DNA of 64,000 bases from assembly GCA_018402085.1 (NCBI GenBank), contig JAGYJM010000002.1, forward strand, positions 1,550,001 to 1,614,000, written 5' to 3'. The DNA is from Flavobacteriales bacterium (GTDB lineage Bacteria > Bacteroidota > Bacteroidia > Flavobacteriales_D > Sanyastnellaceae). How positions within the stretch are numbered: the first letter of the stretch is position 1; each line of letters opens with the position of its first letter. Both the position numbers and the translations under genes were made by a program. Under the pieces are notes generated by a model. The model searched no databases. It had not been told where the DNA came from and saw only the letters and a program-made list of their open reading frames with translations. This document shows positions 1-9,600 of this stretch, one piece after another.

Positions 1-993
1 GACGAATACCGCGAGCTGTGCCGCATCGAAGATGAACCCGTTGAGAGCGATCGAACCCGCTATATCGCTGTGCATCCGAAGACGATTGTCACGAAAGTGA
101 ACAGTCCGGATGTCAACTTCAGCTGGTCGATCAATCCCTACCAGGGCTGCGAGCACGGCTGCGTGTACTGCTATGCGCGCAACAGCCATGAATACTGGGG
201 GTACAGCGCAGGCAAAGACTTCGAGCGCACGATTTTGTACAAGCCGAGCGCGCCACAGCTCTTGCGCGAACACTTTGCGAAGAAAAGCTGGCAGCCCGAG
301 CTGGTCATGCTCAGTGGTAATACCGATTGCTATCAGCCGGCCGAGCGAAAGCTCGGGATTACCCGGCAGCTCCTGGAAACCTTTGCAGAGTGCAAGAACC
401 CGGTAGGGATCATCACCAAGAACGCCCTCATTTGTCGCGACCTGGATGTGCTGAAAGAGCTGAACGCCCAGAACCTCCTACGCGTGACCCTGTCTATCAC
501 TACCTTGAACGGAGACCTGCGCCGCACGATGGAGCCCCGCACCTCAAGTGTGAAGCAACGCCTGAAAGCACTCGAAGTACTGACCGAGGCGGGCATACCG
601 GTCCACGTGAACATGGCACCGATCGTGCCCGGACTCAACAGTCATGAGATCTTTGACCTCGTCAAAGCCGTGGGAGAAAGAGGTGCGATTGGCGTGTCGT
701 ACATCATGGTGCGTTTGAACGGACAAATCAGCGACATCTTCGAAGACTGGATTGCCGAGGCCTGGCCTGACCGGGCGCCGAAGGTGCTGAACCAGATCCG
801 TGAGTTGCATGACGGTACGTTGAATGACAGCGCATGGGGCCGACGCATGAAAGGCAGTGGTCACATTGCCGAGCAGATCAAGCAGATGTTTGATGTGGCA
901 CGCAAACGTCACATCCGGCCTTTTCAGGCCGAACCCATCAACACCCGTAGTTTCAAACGTCCGTCGAAGCATGGACAGACGACGCTGTTTTAG
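1..993 (+). CDS. Radical SAM protein, PA0069/SplB-like family (5' partial)
   Basis: The reading frame is open from base 1, so the first residues lie outside the window; the GTG at 70 is only an internal codon. The motif CEHGCVYC near the start is the CxxxCxxC cysteine triad that binds the 4Fe-4S cluster of radical SAM enzymes, preceded by the NPYQGC context typical of the PA0069 (Rv2578c) family. The rest (SGNTDCYQPAE, the RTMEPRTSS stretch) also fits that family. These proteins are distantly like spore photoproduct lyase, and their substrate is not known. The end at TAG near 993 is followed directly by a repeat array, with no terminator. Confidence 0.85.
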   Translation, partial: DEYRELCRIEDEPVESDRTRYIAVHPKTIVTKVNSPDVNFSWSINPYQGCEHGCVYCYARNSHEYWGYSAGKDFERTILYKPSAPQLLREHFAKKSWQPELVMLSGNTDCYQPAERKLGITRQLLETFAECKNPVGIITKNALICRDLDVLKELNAQNLLRVTLSITTLNGDLRRTMEPRTSSVKQRLKALEVLTEAGIPVHVNMAPIVPGLNSHEIFDLVKAVGERGAIGVSYIMVRLNGQISDIFEDWIAEAWPDRAPKVLNQIRELHDGTLNDSAWGRRMKGSGHIAEQIKQMFDVARKRHIRPFQAEPINTRSFKRPSKHGQTTLF

Positions 994-1870
994 AGTGAGA
1001 ATGAGAGTGAAAGTGAGAGGATGTTTGGTCGATGACGCCGCATCTTTGCGGCGTGTCACACCTTAGGTAAACCACAGAGAGGGACGGTCTTCCAGCCGTC
1101 CGAGAGTTTTTGAATCACGATGCGTATTGTGGAATGAGAGTGAGAATGAAAATGAAAATGAGAGTGAAAGGAGGTTTGGTCGATGACGCCGCATCTTTGC
1201 GGCGTGTCACACCTTAGGTAAACCACAGAGAGGGACGGTCTTCCAGCCGTCCGAGAATTTGTGAATTACGATGCGTATTGTGGAATGAGAGTGAGAATGA
1301 AAATGAAAATGAAAGTGAGAGGAGGGTTGGTCGATGACGCCGCATCTTTGCGGCGTGTCACACCTTAGGTAAACCACAGAGAGGGACGGTCTTCCAGCCG
1401 TCCGAGAATTTGTGAATTACGATGCGTTTGGTAGAATGAGAGTGAAAGTGAGAGGAGGGTTGGTCGATGACGCCGCATCTTTGAGGCGTGTCACACCTTA
1501 GGTAAACCACAGAGAGGGACGGTCTTCCAGCCGTCCGAGAATTTGTGAATTACGATGCGTTTGGTAGAATGAGAGTGAAAGTGAGAGGATGTTTGGTCGA
1601 TGACGCCGCATCTTTGCGGCGTGTCACACCTTAGGTAAACCACAGAGAGGGACGGTCTTCCAGCCGTCCGAGAATTTGTGAATTACGATGCGTTTGGTAG
1701 AATGAAAGTGAAAGGAGGTTTGGTCGATGACGCTGCGGCCTCGGGCCGTATGGACGAAGTTAGGAAATCGGTGAATAGGGAGGCTTGATTTGAATAAGCC
1801 GAGGCATCGAAGGCAACAAAATTTATTACCTCACGTTTCTATGCATAGATAAATGATGTATATTTGTCCT
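994..1870. repeat. Intergenic tandem array, about 130-150 bp unit, six copies
   Basis: Units begin with GGTCGATGACGCCGC at about 1027, 1178, 1329, 1462, 1595 and 1722, giving spacings of 151, 151, 133, 133 and 127 bp; the last copy decays after its first dozen bases. Each unit contains two hairpins (GACGCCGCA-TCTT-TGCGGCGTC and GGACGG-TCTTCCAG-CCGTCC) and a purine-rich GAGTGAGAATGAAAATG tract whose length varies and explains the changing period. No convincing gene is seen here. Confidence 0.85.
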
Positions 1871-1877
1871 ATGCATA
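1839..1877 (+). promoter_or_regulatory. Promoter and candidate PadR operator
   Basis: TATATTTG at 1859-1866 matches the Bacteroidota -7 consensus TAnnTTTG exactly. It is bracketed by CTATGCATA at 1839-1847 (part of the perfect palindrome CTATGCATAG, 1839-1848) and again at 1869-1877. The two copies are 30 bp apart, about three helical turns. The arrangement suggests autoregulation by the PadR protein that follows. Confidence 0.55.
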
Positions 1878-2215
1878 CGAAAGAACTCATTAAAGGCACC
1901 TTGTCTACCATTATCCTGACCCTGTTGCGAGAGAACGGTCGGATGTACGGCTACGAGATCTCACGGGAAGTGAAGGAGCGCACAGCCGGTAAGATCCTTA
2001 TCAAGGAGGGGTCGCTGTATCCGGCGCTTCATAAGCTGCTCGACGAAGGAATGATTTCCAAAGAGGAGGTGGCCTTAGGGAAACGAAAACGCATTTACTA
2101 TAAACTCACAAAGCCCGGAATGGAGACAACCGAAGCACAGGTGAACGACCTGGTGAGCTTTTTTGACACTGTTCAGGCTTTGATATTAAACGAACGCCCT
2201 CTATCGAATGCGTGA
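1871..2215 (+). CDS. PadR family transcriptional regulator
   Basis: A 114-residue winged-helix regulator. The sequence shows the PadR core: MYGYEISREV, then KEGSLYPALHKLLDEGMI and KRKRIYYKLT, covering recognition helix and wing, followed by a C-terminal helix for dimerisation. PadR proteins usually repress their own operon and often a membrane protein. An upstream in-frame ATG exists at 1853, but a perfect -7 box lies at 1859-1866 and the family normally starts MxxKELLKGTL, so the ATG at 1871 (MHTKELIKGTL) is preferred. Transcription would then start at or next to the start codon, making the mRNA nearly leaderless. It overlaps the next gene by 8 bp, so the two are one operon. Confidence 0.85.
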   Translation: MHTKELIKGTLSTIILTLLRENGRMYGYEISREVKERTAGKILIKEGSLYPALHKLLDEGMISKEEVALGKRKRIYYKLTKPGMETTEAQVNDLVSFFDTVQALILNERPLSNA

Positions 2216-2819
2216 ACTGACCGAAGAGGAAATCACTCGGGTCTGTCGCTTCATTGAGCAAGAGGTTTCAAATGAGCAATTGCAAGTGGAACTGATCGAC
2301 CACTGCTGTTGTTTGCTGGAGCACTCGCTAGGTGAAGAAGATGACTTTGATAACGCACTCATGCGATCGGTGGGTGTGCTGTCAGCGGACGGTTTGCCGT
2401 CAGTAGAGGCGGAACTCAACTATGTTTTACTTCCTAAAAATCAAAAAATCATGAAACACATGCTTTATATCTTTGGCTTTCTGGCGGCTTTCTTCCTGAT
2501 GGCCGGACAAACCATGAAGGTCATGCACTGGCCCTATGCTAACATCACGGTAATCATCGGTGCATCTGCCCTGGTGCTGGCTATGCTCACCTTGTTAGCA
2601 AATGTTATCGCGAATGCTGCAAACTGGTCTTCTGGCGCGCGATTGCGGGCGCTCACGGGTGGCTTTGGCGGACTCTTTTTTGGAGCAGGAATTCTTTTGA
2701 AGATGCTGCACCTGCCACCAGCAGGCGTGCTGTACATTTTAGGGATGTCGCTTATCACATTTGTGTTTGTACCCACCTTTTTCTGGCACCTCTACAAGCG
2801 CGAGATCGCGAGCGCATAG
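2208..2819 (+). CDS. Membrane protein with GldL-like repeats, PadR-linked
   Basis: A 203-residue protein with a soluble helical N-terminal part (about residues 1-75, two or three helices with a CCC cluster near residue 27) and four hydrophobic segments (about 83-100, 105-130, 145-165, 172-192). Two segments carry the same motif, GQTMKVMHWPY and GILLKMLHLPP, which resembles the K-hydrophobic-HWP motif seen in GldL-type proton-channel helices. It is translationally coupled to the PadR gene. In many Bacteroidota a PadR gene is followed by a membrane protein with a similar helical head, which may respond to envelope stress. The function is not known; the GldL likeness is a motif-level observation only. 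Confidence 0.7.
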   Translation: MRELTEEEITRVCRFIEQEVSNEQLQVELIDHCCCLLEHSLGEEDDFDNALMRSVGVLSADGLPSVEAELNYVLLPKNQKIMKHMLYIFGFLAAFFLMAGQTMKVMHWPYANITVIIGASALVLAMLTLLANVIANAANWSSGARLRALTGGFGGLFFGAGILLKMLHLPPAGVLYILGMSLITFVFVPTFFWHLYKREIASA

Positions 2820-2836
2820 GGCCGAACAAAGCTTCT

Positions 2837-2870
2837 GAAAAAGCGCCCTTTGCGGCGCTTTTTCTTTTTG
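2837..2870 (+). terminator. Rho-independent terminator
   Basis: Ten-bp stem AAAAAGCGCC / GGCGCTTTTT around a six-base loop, followed by CTTTTTG, 18 bp after the stop of the PadR-linked membrane gene. Confidence 0.85.
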
Positions 2871-2899
2871 TTCAAAAAGGCACGAATACCAGCTTGAGA

Positions 2900-3067
2900 T
2901 CAATTCTGATCAGGCGCCCATTCATAGATAAAACCAAGCGTCACCGTTCCGAAGTGCAGCCAGTTTTTGACGTAGCCATCGCCCGGTCCGGTTTCATCTT
3001 CAGAGGTGCCTACTGCGCCTCCGCCGAGATAACGGAGGTTGACAAAAGCCCTGACCGGAGCCCACAT
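2900..3067 (-). pseudogene. C-terminal remnant of an outer-membrane beta-barrel protein
   Basis: A 55-codon frame read on the minus strand from 3067 to a TGA at 2900-2902. It translates with alternating polar and hydrophobic residues (APVRAFVNLRYLGGGAVG ... WLHFGTVTLGFIYEW), which looks like the last strands of an outer-membrane barrel. Nothing upstream continues the frame: a stop precedes the ATG and the 3089-3540 repeat array begins about 20 bp away. This suggests that the array replaced or cut off the 5' part of the gene. Which barrel family it came from cannot be said. Confidence 0.5.
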
Positions 3068-3088
3068 TCAACATACGTGGTATGCTTG

Positions 3089-3540
3089 TCGATCTTTCAC
3101 TTTGTGAAAATCGACAGCTCCCCTTGCAGGTGAGCAGCTTGCGGAAAGGGAATCTCGGACTCAAACTCCAGCTCAAACTGTCGTCTCCACCACCCCTCAG
3201 TCGATCTTTCACTTTGTGAAAATCGACAGCTCCCCTTGCAGGGGAGCAGCTTGCGGAAAGGGAATCTCGGACTCAAACTCAAACTGTATTCTCCACCACC
3301 CCTCAGTCGATCTTTCACTTTGTGAAAATCGACAGCTCCCCTTGCAGGGGAGCAGCTTGCGGAAAGGGAATCTCGGACTCAAACTCAAACTGTATTCTCC
3401 ATAACCCCTCACCCGATCTTTCACTTCGTAAAAATCGACAGCTCCCCTTCCAGGTGAGCAGCTTGCGGAAAGGGAATCTCGGACTCAAACTCCAACTCAA
3501 ACTGTCTTCTCCATAACCCCTCACCCGAGCCCACTTCGTG
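3089..3540. repeat. Tandem array of about 106-112 bp, four copies plus a degenerate fifth
   Basis: Copies start at about 3089, 3201, 3307 and 3413; a decayed fifth starts near 3520. Each begins with an imperfect palindrome (TCGATCTTTCAC-TT-TGTGAAAATCGA) and continues with CAGCTCCCCTTGCAGG-GGAGCAG, GGAAAGGGAATCTCGGACT and a CAAACTC-rich tail. Several frames stay open through the array, but they are made only of repeat sequence and are not genes. The rest of 3541-3611 is unremarkable. Confidence 0.85.
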
Positions 3541-3611
3541 GCCTCGGGAGCTCCCCTGCACTAGGAGAGCATTTGAGTATTTACTCGTCCCGAAGGCGTC
3601 CCGAAAGAGAC

Positions 3612-3645
3612 AAAAAAAGCCGCTCTGGAAAGAGCGGCTTTCTTT
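3612..3645 (-). terminator. Terminator of the secreted FG-GAP gene
   Basis: Stem AAAGCCGCTCT / AGAGCGGCTTT with a four-base loop. Read on the minus strand it is followed by a seven-T run, 16 bp beyond the stop of the gene ending at 3661. The plus strand has a shorter T run, so it might work in both directions. Confidence 0.8.
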
Positions 3646-3660
3646 CAGCTATACTCATTA

Positions 3661-6495
3661 TCAGCGCACAATCAAATTAGTTGTAGCGCGCTTGCCATTG
3701 CGTGTCAGACTTAGATGGTAAACACCCGGAGCAAGATCGTTAACGTCAATCACCTCTTTGTGTTGACCCAACGAGGTGGTGATGTTTCTTTCTTGCAACT
3801 TACGCCCGGTAAGATCATGCATCTCAAATGTGAACACTGCAGCTTCCGTTGACTCGAGGTCAAGCGTGATCACGTCAACAGCAGGATTCGGATACACCGA
3901 CCAGCCGCTTAAGCCTTCAAGCTCGGCGATATCCACTACTGTTACAATCACTTCAACACGATCACTCTCACATTGAGTAAGCGGAGTAGATACATGCCAG
4001 TCGTAGAAGAAATAGTAGAAATCAAGCTGGGTATCACCGCTGATGGATGTTCCGGTAACTGTTGCAAGGTTACCTACGGCATAGGGGTACTGCGGATTTG
4101 AACCTTGCCCGTCTCGCCAGAGTGATGGATCATTATCAAAAGAGCGAAGACCATAGCCCTCTCCTTCGGGGATGAAAAAGTTGAGAGGAACGTAATGTTC
4201 GCCCTCCTCAATCATAAATTCGCCTTCGACAATCACATTATTGTTCGGGCCAATGACACCGATCGAACGCGTGCCTGATTCACCCGCGTAAACTTTCACA
4301 CTATCCAGCACAAAGTCAGCGTGCGCATCAAACACAACCCAGAAGTCAGAGTTCGGATGGTACTGGCCGTTATTGGTGTCGCGGTCCAGACGAGCTCCCG
4401 TTGACGGTTCACCGCCGTACTCGAATACATCTGAAACCCAAAAGCTGGTAGTCGTCTCTGCAAACGGGGTCTCGAAGGTATTCCCGCTGAAAACCGGCTC
4501 CATGTCCATCTCGTTTTCATACCACTGCAGCAGGTTCCCCGAGCCTTCAATAGTCGCTGTGCCGGGTGTCTCAATGCTCACGTCTTCAACAAGCGGAGTA
4601 TCCGGTGCTTCGTATACGACCACCTCCACTTCTTCTGAACTCAACATCCCGGCGCATTGCGCTTCTACTGATACCTGATAGGTGCCGCTTTCTGTCACCG
4701 TGATGGCTTGTGTCTCAGAATCGTCACTCCAGCTATAACTTCCTGCTTGCGAAGAAATCAGTTCCACTGAGCCCCCTTCACAAAACTCGAGTTCACCATT
4801 GACAGCGATAGTGGGCAATACAGCTTGTACTACCTCTACCGCAATCGTATTGGTGATGCCGCTGCACTCACCGTCAGTTGCTGTTGCGCTGTAATAACCG
4901 CTTTCTTCAACGGTAATCGACACACCCGTTTCACCGGTGCTCCACTCGTAAGCCAGTAAGTCGTTCATACCGCTAAGTGTGACAGACTCACCCGGACAAA
5001 TCTCAACCGGTCCTTCAGCCTCAATTTCAGCTCCGGCGAAGACGCATTCTGTTTCGAGAATGCCATGCACAGTGTTGATGTCAGGGTTTTCAATCTCAGT
5101 CACAATGCCACTCGGCCATTCGATTTCAACCAGATCGATATCCGCACTCTGCCCGAGGCCGAAGTGCACATTAAAGGTATTAACGATACCATAGCTCTCC
5201 CCTGCGCGCACTTCACGCACCTGCACGCCCCAATCACCGTAGAGTTTGATCTTCGCACCAACGGCATTGATATTTGACACCGTTCCTTCCAGGTCAAACA
5301 TCACCCAGTTGTTGTCGTTGGTATCGTTGAGGTAGAGAATGTCGGGGTTCGCGAAATCAGCGCCAACATAGATGTTGCCGTAGCTTGCGTACACATCAAG
5401 GAAACCATCAGAATTCAGATCGCCGATACCAAAGCTGTGCATCGTATCGCCGTATTCAAAGGTGTTCGCTACTTCGCTGAACGTACCGTCGCCATTATTG
5501 TGGAGGTAACGATGTGTACCTCCGGCCCAAATGATATCGTTGAAACCATCATTATCAAAGTCGGCCATTTTCGCCTGTAAAAAGAACCCTTCATAACCAC
5601 TGAGACCCGCTGCATCAGATACATCGGTGAAGTGACCTGTGCCATCGTTCTCAAGGAGCACAATATTGGTGCTGTGGTTGGTGATGAGGCAATCGAAATC
5701 ACCGTCATTGTCATAATCTGCAAAATCAGCGGTCCAGCTTTGCTCGTAAATTACGAGCCCACGGCTGAGTGCATCTTCGGTCCAGGTGCCATCGCCGTTG
5801 TTGATCCAGAGCTGGTTAATGCGACGCGGGTCATTGGGGTCTGAAACACCTTGACGGCATTTAGCAATATACAGGTCGGTATCGCCGTCATCATCGAAAT
5901 CACACCAGACGGCGCCATAATTTCCTGAGTGATCAGTATCCGGATAGTCGCTGAAATCATAATCCTCAAGGTCAATTGCACCTGATGGTTCGAGCATACC
6001 GTTACCGTCGTTTTGCCAGATGCGTGAGGTGGCGTGGTCATGGCACGCGAAGAAATCAAGGTAACCATCGTTGTCAATGTCATGCATATTGCAATCCTGC
6101 ATGAACATGCTGCCATTAGATAGCCCGATATCTTGAGAATCCCCCATTCCATCAATGCTGATCATGTGCACCCCATCGTATGAACCGCCGCTCACCACGT
6201 CATTGTGCCCGTCATTGTTAAGGTCACCCACCGTGAATCCCCATTGCTCTGCCGAACTCAGCACGCCATAGTCTTCTTCTGTAAAGGCTCCCGGAAGCTG
6301 ATAAAGCACTTTCAGGTGGTTTGATCCATCGAGCAGAATAATGTCGTCTGCTCCATCATTATTCATGTCTGTAACGCCCACACAGCCACCGCTGTTATAG
6401 CTTCCGGGCAAAAGCCCGCTTTGAGGCGTGAATGTCTGGGCAACGGATGCAGCCGAAATGATCATGCCGGCCGCGAATGCGTAAATGTGTTTCAT
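3661..6495 (-). CDS. Secreted FG-GAP/VCBS-ASPIC protein with T9SS type A sorting domain
   Basis: 944 residues from the ATG at 6495; an in-frame extension to 6594 is rejected because a signal peptide (MKHIYAFAAGMIISAASVAQ) begins here. Residues about 20-410 hold repeated FG-GAP/VCBS blades with calcium-binding loops (DMNNDGADD, DLNNDGHND, DIDNDGYLD, DFDDDGDTD, DYDNDGDFD) that probably form a beta-propeller. An ASPIC/UnbV domain (VGAKIKLYGDWGVQVREV ... WPSGIVTEI) follows, then two SprB-like Ig modules with YEWSTGETG and YSWSDDSETQ. The C-terminus (WSVYPNPAVDVITLDL ... LAPGVYHLSLTRNGKR) is a type A sorting domain for type IX secretion, which is cut off at the cell surface. It is a close paralogue of the next gene upstream. 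Confidence 0.88.
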   Translation of the reverse strand: MKHIYAFAAGMIISAASVAQTFTPQSGLLPGSYNSGGCVGVTDMNNDGADDIILLDGSNHLKVLYQLPGAFTEEDYGVLSSAEQWGFTVGDLNNDGHNDVVSGGSYDGVHMISIDGMGDSQDIGLSNGSMFMQDCNMHDIDNDGYLDFFACHDHATSRIWQNDGNGMLEPSGAIDLEDYDFSDYPDTDHSGNYGAVWCDFDDDGDTDLYIAKCRQGVSDPNDPRRINQLWINNGDGTWTEDALSRGLVIYEQSWTADFADYDNDGDFDCLITNHSTNIVLLENDGTGHFTDVSDAAGLSGYEGFFLQAKMADFDNDGFNDIIWAGGTHRYLHNNGDGTFSEVANTFEYGDTMHSFGIGDLNSDGFLDVYASYGNIYVGADFANPDILYLNDTNDNNWVMFDLEGTVSNINAVGAKIKLYGDWGVQVREVRAGESYGIVNTFNVHFGLGQSADIDLVEIEWPSGIVTEIENPDINTVHGILETECVFAGAEIEAEGPVEICPGESVTLSGMNDLLAYEWSTGETGVSITVEESGYYSATATDGECSGITNTIAVEVVQAVLPTIAVNGELEFCEGGSVELISSQAGSYSWSDDSETQAITVTESGTYQVSVEAQCAGMLSSEEVEVVVYEAPDTPLVEDVSIETPGTATIEGSGNLLQWYENEMDMEPVFSGNTFETPFAETTTSFWVSDVFEYGGEPSTGARLDRDTNNGQYHPNSDFWVVFDAHADFVLDSVKVYAGESGTRSIGVIGPNNNVIVEGEFMIEEGEHYVPLNFFIPEGEGYGLRSFDNDPSLWRDGQGSNPQYPYAVGNLATVTGTSISGDTQLDFYYFFYDWHVSTPLTQCESDRVEVIVTVVDIAELEGLSGWSVYPNPAVDVITLDLESTEAAVFTFEMHDLTGRKLQERNITTSLGQHKEVIDVNDLAPGVYHLSLTRNGKRATTNLIVR

Positions 6496-6646
6496 GTACT
6501 GATGAGTTTGCAGGGTTATGACGCGAACGCCAGGGTTTTTGTTACCGTAACGGCACAAGATACAAAGTTCAAGCCGCAGATTGCAGAATGGCATCTACGG
6601 CTTGAACATGATTCTGTGAATGCTAAGTTGTACGTGTTCTCCTCAT

Positions 6647-9600
6647 TTATTCAGGACAACTGCTTCCGACCAGTGGCAAAAAGAGAAGGATATCATTGGT
6701 TGCCACCGATCCATCACCACTTATATCTGTCGTACAGTCTTCAGTGCAGCCAAATTCACTTAGTAAGTTCAAAAGGTCTCCCACGCCGTATATGCCGTCG
6801 TTGTTGAAATCACCTATACAGTCGGCTGCTTCTTCTTCATCGGGGTCTATCGTGCCGCTGCAATTGTTGTCGATTCCCTCCGCAGTGCCTGCCGCTCCTG
6901 GGAATACAGCATTATTGCTGTCGTCGCAATCGCCTCCGTTGCTTACAAATCCTGCTTGAGGACTGCAGAGTTGTACAACCGGTCCGGCTCCGAACCCGTC
7001 TCCGTCGTTGTCAGCAAAGAATGGCTGCGCAAAAGCGCAGGATGCGTCGTCGCATTGCGCGCCCGGGTCGTAATTGCAGGCTTCCGGGTTGGTGCATCCG
7101 TCCGGCAGGATGCAGCTTCCGTCATCGAGCAGCGCAAGCGGATCATAGTTGCACGCCGTAGGATCGGTGCATCCGTCCGGCACAAACACGTTGACTTCAA
7201 CGCGCTCACCCACGCAGCTTATAGATTCGGTTGATACGTGCCAATCATAGAAAAAGTAGTAGTAATTCAAGGCATTCGCACCGTCGATAGAGCTTGAGAC
7301 GATGGTAGCAAGTCCACCGATATCATAAGGATAATTCAACGTGGCATTCAGGTCATCACGCCATAGCTGTGGGTCGTCATCGAGACAACGCAACCCGTAA
7401 CCGGTGCCTGCCGGCACGAAGAAATTCAAGGTCACGTATTGCTCCCCTGCAGGAATGAAGATGTCTGCCTGCTGCAACACACTTCCACCGGCATCTATGA
7501 GCGCCACCGTCCGTGTGCCGTTTTCGCCGGAGTACACTTTCACACTGTCAAGCGTAATGTCTTCATTGGCCTCAAATTCAAGCCAGTAATTCGAATTAAT
7601 ATGATGCTGACCGTTATCCGGATCGTTCTGCAAGGCTCCGCCGCTGCCTGTAGCACCTCCGTATGTGGTAACATCTTCTACCCAGTAAGAAGCACTGGTA
7701 TTCAGAAACGGGGTCTCATAAGAACTGCCGGTGGCCAGGGGCGCTGGGTCGTTTTCATTGGCATACCATTGTAGGTTATCGCTAGAACCGCTCAGGATAG
7801 CGGCACCGGGGCCCGCTAAGGTTACATCTTCCACATCCGGAATAGAAGGTGCATCGAGTACGTTCACAACAACCTCATCACTGCTCAATGCGTTGGCACA
7901 TACGCCTGTCACCGCAACCGAATAATTACCCGATTCGGATACCGTGATGCTCTGTGTATCTCCGCCATTAGACCAGGCATAACTTTGCCCTGACGAAGCT
8001 GTCAGCTCCACAGTGCCGCCTTCGCAGAATTCAAGTTCTCCACCGGCCTCGATGGTGGGCGCAACAGGTGTTACCTCTTCTACTGCGAAGGTGGCAACTC
8101 CAAGACAACCCGCTCCGTCTTCAGCAACCAGGCTGTAGGTGCCTCCTGCCGTAACCTCAATGCTTTGCGTTGCCTCTCCTGTGCTCCATTCGTAACTGAA
8201 TCCTGCCGGTGCTTCCAGGGTCAGGGCTTCACCCGGACAAAGCTGGTTGCCGCCTTGTGAGGTGATTTCTACTCCACTTAATTGACAGGGTGCTTCAATC
8301 ACCGTATGATAGGTGTTGATCACAGGATCTTCGATGACCGTTTCAAAACCACTTGGCCACTGCACCACAACACTGTCTACTGCAGCACTCTGTCCAATAC
8401 CGAAGTGTAGGTTAAAGGTGTTGACAATGCCATAACTCTCACCGGCGCGCACTTCACGCACTTGAACGCCCCAGTCACCATAGATCAGAGCCTTAGCCCC
8501 AACGCCATTCAGGTTTGACTCGATACCTTCCAGCTCAAAGGCAATCCAATTGTTGTTGTTGCCGTCGTTGATCCAGAGCTTATCCGGATTGCTGTAGTCA
8601 GGCGAGACATACACGTTGCCATAGCTTGCATAGAGGTCAAGAAAACCGTCTTTGTTAAGGTCTCCAATAGCAAAGCTATTCATAGTATTGCCGTACGGAA
8701 AGGTATTCGAGAACTCTGAGAATGTCCCGTCACCATTGTTGCGAAGATAATTGTGGGTTCCTCCGGCCCATACAATATCATTGAATCCGTCGTTGTCAAA
8801 ATCGACCATTTTAGCCTGCAGGAAAAATCCCTGGTAGCCATCAATTCCGGCAGCCGCAGAAACATCAGTGAAAAATCCGTTACCATCATTTTCGAGCAAC
8901 ATGATATTGTCAGAGTGGTTGGTAATGAGGCAATCAAAATCACCATCGTTATCGTAATCAGCAAAGTCTGCCGTCCAGCTCTGCTCAAAGACCACCAGGC
9001 CCCGGTTCAAGGCATCCTCAGTCCAGGTGCCATCTCCGTTGTTGATCCAGAGTTGGTTGATGCGGCGCGGATCATCAGGGTCTGAAACCCCCTGACGGCA
9101 TTTTGCGATGTACAGGTCAATGTCCCCATCTGAATCGAAGTCGCTCCATACAGAACCATAATTGCCCGAATGATCCGTATTCGGAAAGGAACCCGGATCG
9201 TAATCAGTCAGGTCTATCAGACCCGTCGTGAAATTCAGTCCGCCGTTACCGTCATTCTGCCAGATGCGGCTCAAGCCTACGTCATGGCAAGCGAAATAAT
9301 CGAGGTGACCGTCGTTATCGACATCGGCGAAGTTGCAACCTTGCATAAAGAGCTGCCCGTTCTCCAGATTTTCATCCGTCGCCACACCGGGAGAAGAAAT
9401 ACGGGTGAGATGAATCCCGTCAAAGCTACCACCACTGATGACATCAAGATGGCCGTCTCCTTCGAGATCGCCAACGGTAAAGCCCCACTGGTTCGATGAG
9501 CTTACTTGCCCGTAATCAACTTCATTCAAGCCGGCTCCACCCTGGTTATACAAGATCTTCAGATGATCCGCATCATCAAGCAGAATGATATCGTCAAAGC

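Noticed and set aside
1027-1760. CRISPR-like array
   Set aside because: Units are 127-151 bp with hairpins and a purine tract; there are no short repeat/spacer pairs and no cas genes.
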